DNA of 9,368 nucleotides. Source: DATDRQ01 sp035291645. GTDB taxonomy: Bacteria; Chloroflexota; Anaerolineae; Anaerolineales; UBA4823. Each line of letters starts with the position of its first letter. Position 1 is the stretch's first letter. The stretch is from NCBI GenBank assembly GCA_035291645.1, contig DATDRQ010000234.1, positions 1 to 9,368 on the forward strand. Direction: 5' to 3'. The position numbers and the translations under genes are program-made. Under the pieces are notes generated by a model. The model was not told the DNA's origin. It ran no database searches and was given only the letters and a program-made list of their open reading frames with translations. Below are positions 6,259 through 9,368 of the stretch, in pieces.

Positions 6259-7768
6259 ACTCGACCCAATTGAAAGTCCGTTCGACTGCCTTCTGCCAGC
6301 CGTGAACCAACTGCCGGCGTTTCCCATCCTCCATCCATGGGTGCCAGGTACGGTCGGCTTGCCAGTTCGCTCGCAGGTCGTCCACCCCATCCCAGAAACC
6401 GGTTGCCAGGCCTGCGGCATAGGCGGCGCCCAGGGCAGTCGTCTCGGAGACTTTCGGGCGCACGACCGGGACTCCGAGCAGGTCTGCCTGGAACTGCATT
6501 AACAATTCGTTCTTGACCATCCCGCCATCGACTTTCAACGACTGCAGAACCACCCCGGAATCGCGCTGCATGGCCTGCATGATCTCTAATGTCTGAAAGG
6601 CAGTGGCTTCTAGAGCAGCCCGCGCGAAATGACCTTTGTTGACGAAACGGGTTAACCCGGCGATCACCCCGCGCGCATCCGCGCGCCAGTAAGGGGCGAA
6701 CAGGCCGGAGAAAGCCGGGACGAAGTAGATGCCGCCGTTATCCTCAACCGTGCGGGCCAGGTCCTCCACTTCCGTGGAGGTTTTGATCATCCCCAGGTTA
6801 TCGCGCAGCCATTGCACCAGCGCTCCAGTAATGGCAACCGACCCCTCTAAAGCGTAAACCGGCGGGGCCTGGCCGAATCGGTAAGCGAGTGTCGTCAGCA
6901 GCCCGCTACTGGATTGGATTATCTTCGGGCCGGTATTCAAGAGCATGAAACAGCCGGTGCCGTAGGTGTTCTTGCTCTCGCCGGGATTGAAGCACACCTG
7001 CCCAACCGTGGCGGCCTGTTGATCTCCAAGGTCGCCGCAGATGGGGATACTACCCGCGAACGGTCCCTCCGCCAGGGTGGAACCCCAAGGGTTCGGGTCG
7101 CTGGAGGGTACGATGGACGGCAGAATCTGGTAGGGAATGCCGAGGATATCGAGGATTTCGGCGTCCCAATCCAGGGAAGCCAGGTTCATCAGCATCGTGC
7201 GGCTGGCGTTGGTCACGTCCGTCACGTGCACCCCGCCATCCGGTCCACCGGTCAACCACCAGATCAACCAGGTATCTATGTTTCCGAACAAGGCGCGACC
7301 CTGCCCGGCCGCGGCGCGCGCCTCCGGATGGTTTTCGAGGATCCAGCGAATCTTAGGCCCGGAGAAATAGGTCGCCAATGGCAGTCCTACCCTGGATCGG
7401 AAGCGGTCCTGTCCTCCCTCGGTAGCGAGTCGATCGCAAATGGATTTCGTGCGGGTATCCTGCCAGACGATGGCGTTGGTGAAAGGTTTGCCTGTCGTCC
7501 TGTCCCACAGGACGGTTGTTTCACGCTGGTTGGTGATCCCTATTGCAGCGATCGCCGTATGGTCCACACCGGCTGCAACCAGCGCGTCCTGGATCACCTC
7601 CTGCGTGCACTGCCAGATCTCAAGCGGTTCGTGCTCGACCCAGCCGGGTCGAGGATAGATCTGGTAGTGCTCCTTCTGAGCGCTGGCTTTGACCTCCCCC
7701 AGCCGGTTGAAGAGCATGCAGCGCGTGCTGGTCGTGCCCTGGTCGATGGCGGCAACGAATTCTGGCAT
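6257..7768 (-). CDS. glpK: Glycerol kinase
   Basis: Phosphorylates glycerol with ATP to sn-glycerol-3-phosphate, the substrate of the next gene product. At 503 residues it matches E. coli GlpK (502). An FGGY-family kinase: the phosphate-binding DQGTTSTR (9-16), GWVEHEP (42-48), NQRETT (80-85), the WQDTRT loop (102-107), [13 protein letters not shown] (245-257) with the catalytic base D249, and the second-domain nucleotide motif [10 protein letters not shown] (414-423). An ATG 63 bases upstream would add 21 residues unlike the family. The chosen ATG is preceded by AGGAGAGG and gives [13 protein letters not shown], as expected. The E. coli fructose-1,6-bisphosphate loop (GGKGGTR before IPI) is replaced by a shorter segment ending FAGS before IPI, so the allosteric Arg is absent. 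First gene of the glpK-glpAB-glpC operon. The identity is firm. Confidence 0.97.
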   Translation of the reverse strand: MPEFVAAIDQGTTSTRCMLFNRLGEVKASAQKEHYQIYPRPGWVEHEPLEIWQCTQEVIQDALVAAGVDHTAIAAIGITNQRETTVLWDRTTGKPFTNAIVWQDTRTKSICDRLATEGGQDRFRSRVGLPLATYFSGPKIRWILENHPEARAAAGQGRALFGNIDTWLIWWLTGGPDGGVHVTDVTNASRTMLMNLASLDWDAEILDILGIPYQILPSIVPSSDPNPWGSTLAEGPFAGSIPICGDLGDQQAATVGQVCFNPGESKNTYGTGCFMLLNTGPKIIQSSSGLLTTLAYRFGQAPPVYALEGSVAITGALVQWLRDNLGMIKTSTEVEDLARTVEDNGGIYFVPAFSGLFAPYWRADARGVIAGLTRFVNKGHFARAALEATAFQTLEIMQAMQRDSGVVLQSLKVDGGMVKNELLMQFQADLLGVPVVRPKVSETTALGAAYAAGLATGFWDGVDDLRANWQADRTWHPWMEDGKRRQLVHGWQKAVERTFNWVE

Positions 7769-7772
7769 CGAT

Positions 7773-7780
7773 CCTCTCCT
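7773..7780 (-). promoter_or_regulatory. Ribosome binding site that decides the glpK start
   Basis: The minus strand reads AGGAGAGG with AGGAG centred about 7 bases before the ATG at 7766-7768. The strong match, together with the family-typical N-terminus, excludes the longer reading from 7831, which would also overlap the divergent gene's leader. Confidence 0.8.
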
Positions 7781-7793
7781 ACTTGACGGTGTG

Positions 7794-7799
7794 ATTCTA
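7794..7799 (-). promoter_or_regulatory. Candidate -10 box for the glpK-glpAB-glpC operon
   Basis: The minus strand reads TAGAAT (5 of 6 to TATAAT), preceded by TGA. Transcription would begin near 7787 and leave a leader of about 19 bases holding AGGAGAGG. The -35 position is poor (TTACCC at 18-base spacing), so the promoter may need an activator or another sigma factor. An imperfect 10-base palindrome CAAAGCTTGG (7804-7813) lies in its spacer and could be an operator; this is weak. Confidence 0.35.
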
Positions 7800-7819
7800 T
7801 CAGCAAAGCTTGGATGGGG

Positions 7820-7825
7820 TAAAAT
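7820..7825 (+). promoter_or_regulatory. Candidate -10 box for the CysS-family gene
   Basis: TAAAAT on the plus strand matches the -10 consensus at 5 of 6. No good -35 element lies at the normal distance. Transcription would start near 7832, just after the possible ATG at 7830. If this promoter is real, it favours the GTG start at 7857. Confidence 0.28.
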
Positions 7826-7856
7826 AACCATGACTAATCCCAGAGAAGGGGAGCCT

Positions 7857-9119
7857 GTGAAACTCTACAATACGCTAACGAAAAAAGTCGAGCCGTTCGA
7901 GCCCATCGGGAGGGATGTCGGCATCTATGTGTGTGGGATTACCCCCTACGATACCACCCATATTGGGCATGCGTTCACCTACGCCTCGGTCGATATCCTG
8001 ATCCGCTACCTGGAGCTCCAGGGGCTGAAGGTGACATACGTCCAGAATGTAACCGATATCGACGACGATATCCTGCGGAAGGCCGCTGAAGGCGGTGAAG
8101 ACTGGAAGGTGCTCGGCAACCGCTGGACCGCTCATTTCATCCAGGATATGAAGACGCTGAACGTAACCCCGCCGGACTATTACCCGCGGGCGACAGACGT
8201 GATTCCTGAGATCATCCAGGGGGTTCAGAACTTGCTGGAGGCCGGGGTGGCTTACGAGTCAGGCGGCAGCGTGTACTTCGACGTGCACTCCTGGCCGCAG
8301 TTCGGTAAGCTGTCAGCCATCCCCGCTGAGGAGATGCTGCCGGTCGCCAATGAGCGCGGCAACCAACCCGGCGACCCACACAAACGCCATCCGCTCGATT
8401 TCGTGCTCTGGCAAGCGCAGGCCCCCGGCGAACCGGCCTGGGAGAGCCCCTGGGGGCGCGGCCGCCCGGGCTGGCATATCGAATGCTCGACCATGTCGAC
8501 CATGTACCTGGGTGCGCCTGTGGACATCCACGGAGGCGGGGCCGATCTGTGCTTCCCTCACCATGAGTGCGAGATTGCTCAGATCGAGCCGGTGAGTGGA
8601 GGCGAGCCGTTCGTGCGCTACTGGATGCACGCCGCCATGGTGCACCACGACGGCGCCAAAATGAGCAAGTCGTTGGGTAACCTGGTGATGGTGCGTGATT
8701 TGCTGTTCGAGTACTCACCCGACGCCCTGCGCCTTTACCTGGGCGGCCATCCCTATCGGGAAACGTGGACTCATTCCGAGGAGGAGCTGAGGGAAGCGCA
8801 GCGCAGGGCGGAGCGGATCACCCAGGCTATCGACGTCCCCAGCGGGGACGGACATGCCCTGGATGCGGCGGGCGCCTGGGCAGCCTTTATCCTGGCATTG
8901 GATAATGATCTCGACACGCGCGCTGCCAGGCAGGTGTTGGATGACCTGGCTGATCAGATACTGGAGGCGGCGAGCCGGGGCCGGGACGTGAGCGCAGCCC
9001 GGAGCGCGCTCCACCAGATGGGGAGTGTGTTCGGACTGCGGTTAGACCGGCAGGGACCTGAGGAGCGGGTGATCGAGGGCTGGAACGGGCACCTGGAGAG
9101 GTTTACCAGCCGGGTGTAA
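7857..9119 (+). CDS. cysS: Cysteine--tRNA ligase family protein (short, MshC-like N-terminal signature)
   Basis: A class I synthetase-fold enzyme that activates cysteine with ATP; the default role is charging tRNA-Cys. From GTG at 7857 it has 420 residues, beginning [10 protein letters not shown] as CysS proteins do, with AAGGGGAG just upstream. An ATG at 7830 would add nine residues and remains possible. HIGH is at 35-38 and KMSKS at 268-272. The zinc ligands of CysS are all present: C26, C210 (in WHIEC), H235 and E239 (in FPHHECE). Against typical CysS (about 460 residues) the C-terminal anticodon-binding region is mostly missing. The N-terminal motif reads [17 protein letters not shown], close to the mycothiol ligase MshC rather than the CGPTVYD..HIGNAR of standard CysS. 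The middle ([36 protein letters not shown]) is CysS-like. It is divergent from glpK and converges on the ferredoxin gene. CysS is the safer name. Confidence 0.85.
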   Translation: MKLYNTLTKKVEPFEPIGRDVGIYVCGITPYDTTHIGHAFTYASVDILIRYLELQGLKVTYVQNVTDIDDDILRKAAEGGEDWKVLGNRWTAHFIQDMKTLNVTPPDYYPRATDVIPEIIQGVQNLLEAGVAYESGGSVYFDVHSWPQFGKLSAIPAEEMLPVANERGNQPGDPHKRHPLDFVLWQAQAPGEPAWESPWGRGRPGWHIECSTMSTMYLGAPVDIHGGGADLCFPHHECEIAQIEPVSGGEPFVRYWMHAAMVHHDGAKMSKSLGNLVMVRDLLFEYSPDALRLYLGGHPYRETWTHSEEELREAQRRAERITQAIDVPSGDGHALDAAGAWAAFILALDNDLDTRAARQVLDDLADQILEAASRGRDVSAARSALHQMGSVFGLRLDRQGPEERVIEGWNGHLERFTSRV

Positions 9120-9123
9120 ATCC

Positions 9124-9366
9124 TTAGCGACCGCCTCCCCCGGCGCAGCCTCGATCCCGGCCGCCCGGGGGTGTTCCATTAATAATGGCTATGGCGCCAA
9201 AGGTACAGGCGGGGACGCACTTGGCGCAACCATTGCAGCGCGCCTGCTCGATGTAAACCGGGTCGCCCGGATCGATCTGCAAGATGGCGCGCGTCTTGCA
9301 GGCCGGGCGCGCCGTACAGGGATCGCAGCCCTGGCAGATCAACCAGTCGACTTCGGGGCGTAGCAT
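9124..9366 (-). CDS. Small two-[4Fe-4S] ferredoxin-type protein (possibly 5'-incomplete)
   Basis: At least 80 residues with eight cluster cysteines. The first group is C11, C14, C17, C23 (CX2CX2CX5C, two residues longer than usual at the last gap). The second is C44, C47, C50, C54 (CX2CX2CX3C). Spacing and hydrophobic residues around them (DWLICQGC, RCNGCAKC) fit a bacterial dicluster ferredoxin fold that would hold two 4Fe-4S clusters, probably cytosolic. The tail is Gly/Arg-rich (PPGGRDRGCAGGGGR) with a lone ninth Cys at 74, unlike normal ferredoxins. The visible ATG (9364-9366) lies 2 bases from the window edge, so the true start and ribosome site cannot be judged and the protein could be longer. 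It converges on the CysS-family gene with 4 bases between stop codons. The electron partner is not identifiable. Confidence 0.75.
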   Translation of the reverse strand: MLRPEVDWLICQGCDPCTARPACKTRAILQIDPGDPVYIEQARCNGCAKCVPACTFGAIAIINGTPPGGRDRGCAGGGGR

Positions 9367-9368
9367 GA

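Noticed and set aside
7769..7831. A 21-residue N-terminal extension of glycerol kinase from ATG at 7831.
   Set aside because: The extension is not family-like, and a strong AGGAGAGG precedes the ATG at 7768.
7689..7856. An N-terminal extension of the CysS-family protein back to an ATG at 7689.
   Set aside because: The extra 56 residues run antisense through the start of glpK and do not resemble the CysS family; the family N-terminus begins at KLYNTL.
9137..9171. Imperfect inverted repeat CCCCCGG / CCGGGGG that could terminate the CysS-family gene.
   Set aside because: The loop is long, the stem needs a bulge, there is no T-run, and it lies in the Gly-rich coding tail of the ferredoxin gene, so chance GC complementarity is likely.

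Overview
This is a dense, GC-rich stretch of bacterial DNA with no intergenic gap over 100 bases. The protein sequences (a short CysS with an MshC-like N-terminus, a small CX2CX2CX5C ferredoxin, the MFS carrier) remind me of Chloroflexota, probably Anaerolineae or a relative. That is recall and inference; there is no rRNA or other marker here to prove it.

Layout, left to right. A minus-strand pair comes first: a hypothetical protein with a DUF4062/TIR-like N-terminal domain (49-654), preceded 4 bases upstream by a 12-helix-type MFS transporter (659-1945). The transporter appears to start at TTG and has an unusual leader: a perfect TATAAT, a purine-rich Shine-Dalgarno-like stretch, then a 12-bp GC hairpin ending 14 bases before the start codon. 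Next is the minus-strand operon glpK - glpAB - glpC (7768 down to 2031). It encodes glycerol kinase, a single polypeptide joining GlpA and GlpB of anaerobic glycerol-3-phosphate dehydrogenase, and the iron-sulfur subunit GlpC. The genes are packed tightly: 6 bases between glpK and glpAB, and a 4-base ATGA overlap between glpAB and glpC. Divergent from glpK across 88 bases is a 420-residue CysS-family enzyme (7857-9119). It converges, 4 bases apart, with a two-cluster ferredoxin-type protein (9124-9366) at the right edge of the window.

How it works together: GlpK phosphorylates glycerol. GlpAB oxidises sn-glycerol-3-phosphate to dihydroxyacetone phosphate through FAD. Electrons pass through the BFD-like iron-sulfur segment of GlpAB and the two 4Fe-4S clusters and CCG domains of GlpC, most likely to the quinone pool. 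No glycerol facilitator (glpF) or dedicated regulator is in the window. The flanking genes have no visible metabolic link to glycerol.

The points most worth a second look are the GlpA-GlpB fusion, the MshC-like and C-terminally short CysS, the SD-hairpin-TTG leader of the transporter gene, and the MFS/DUF4062-like pair. I saw no mobile element, CRISPR array, tRNA or rRNA, and nothing that clearly forms a wholly new defence or biosynthetic system.
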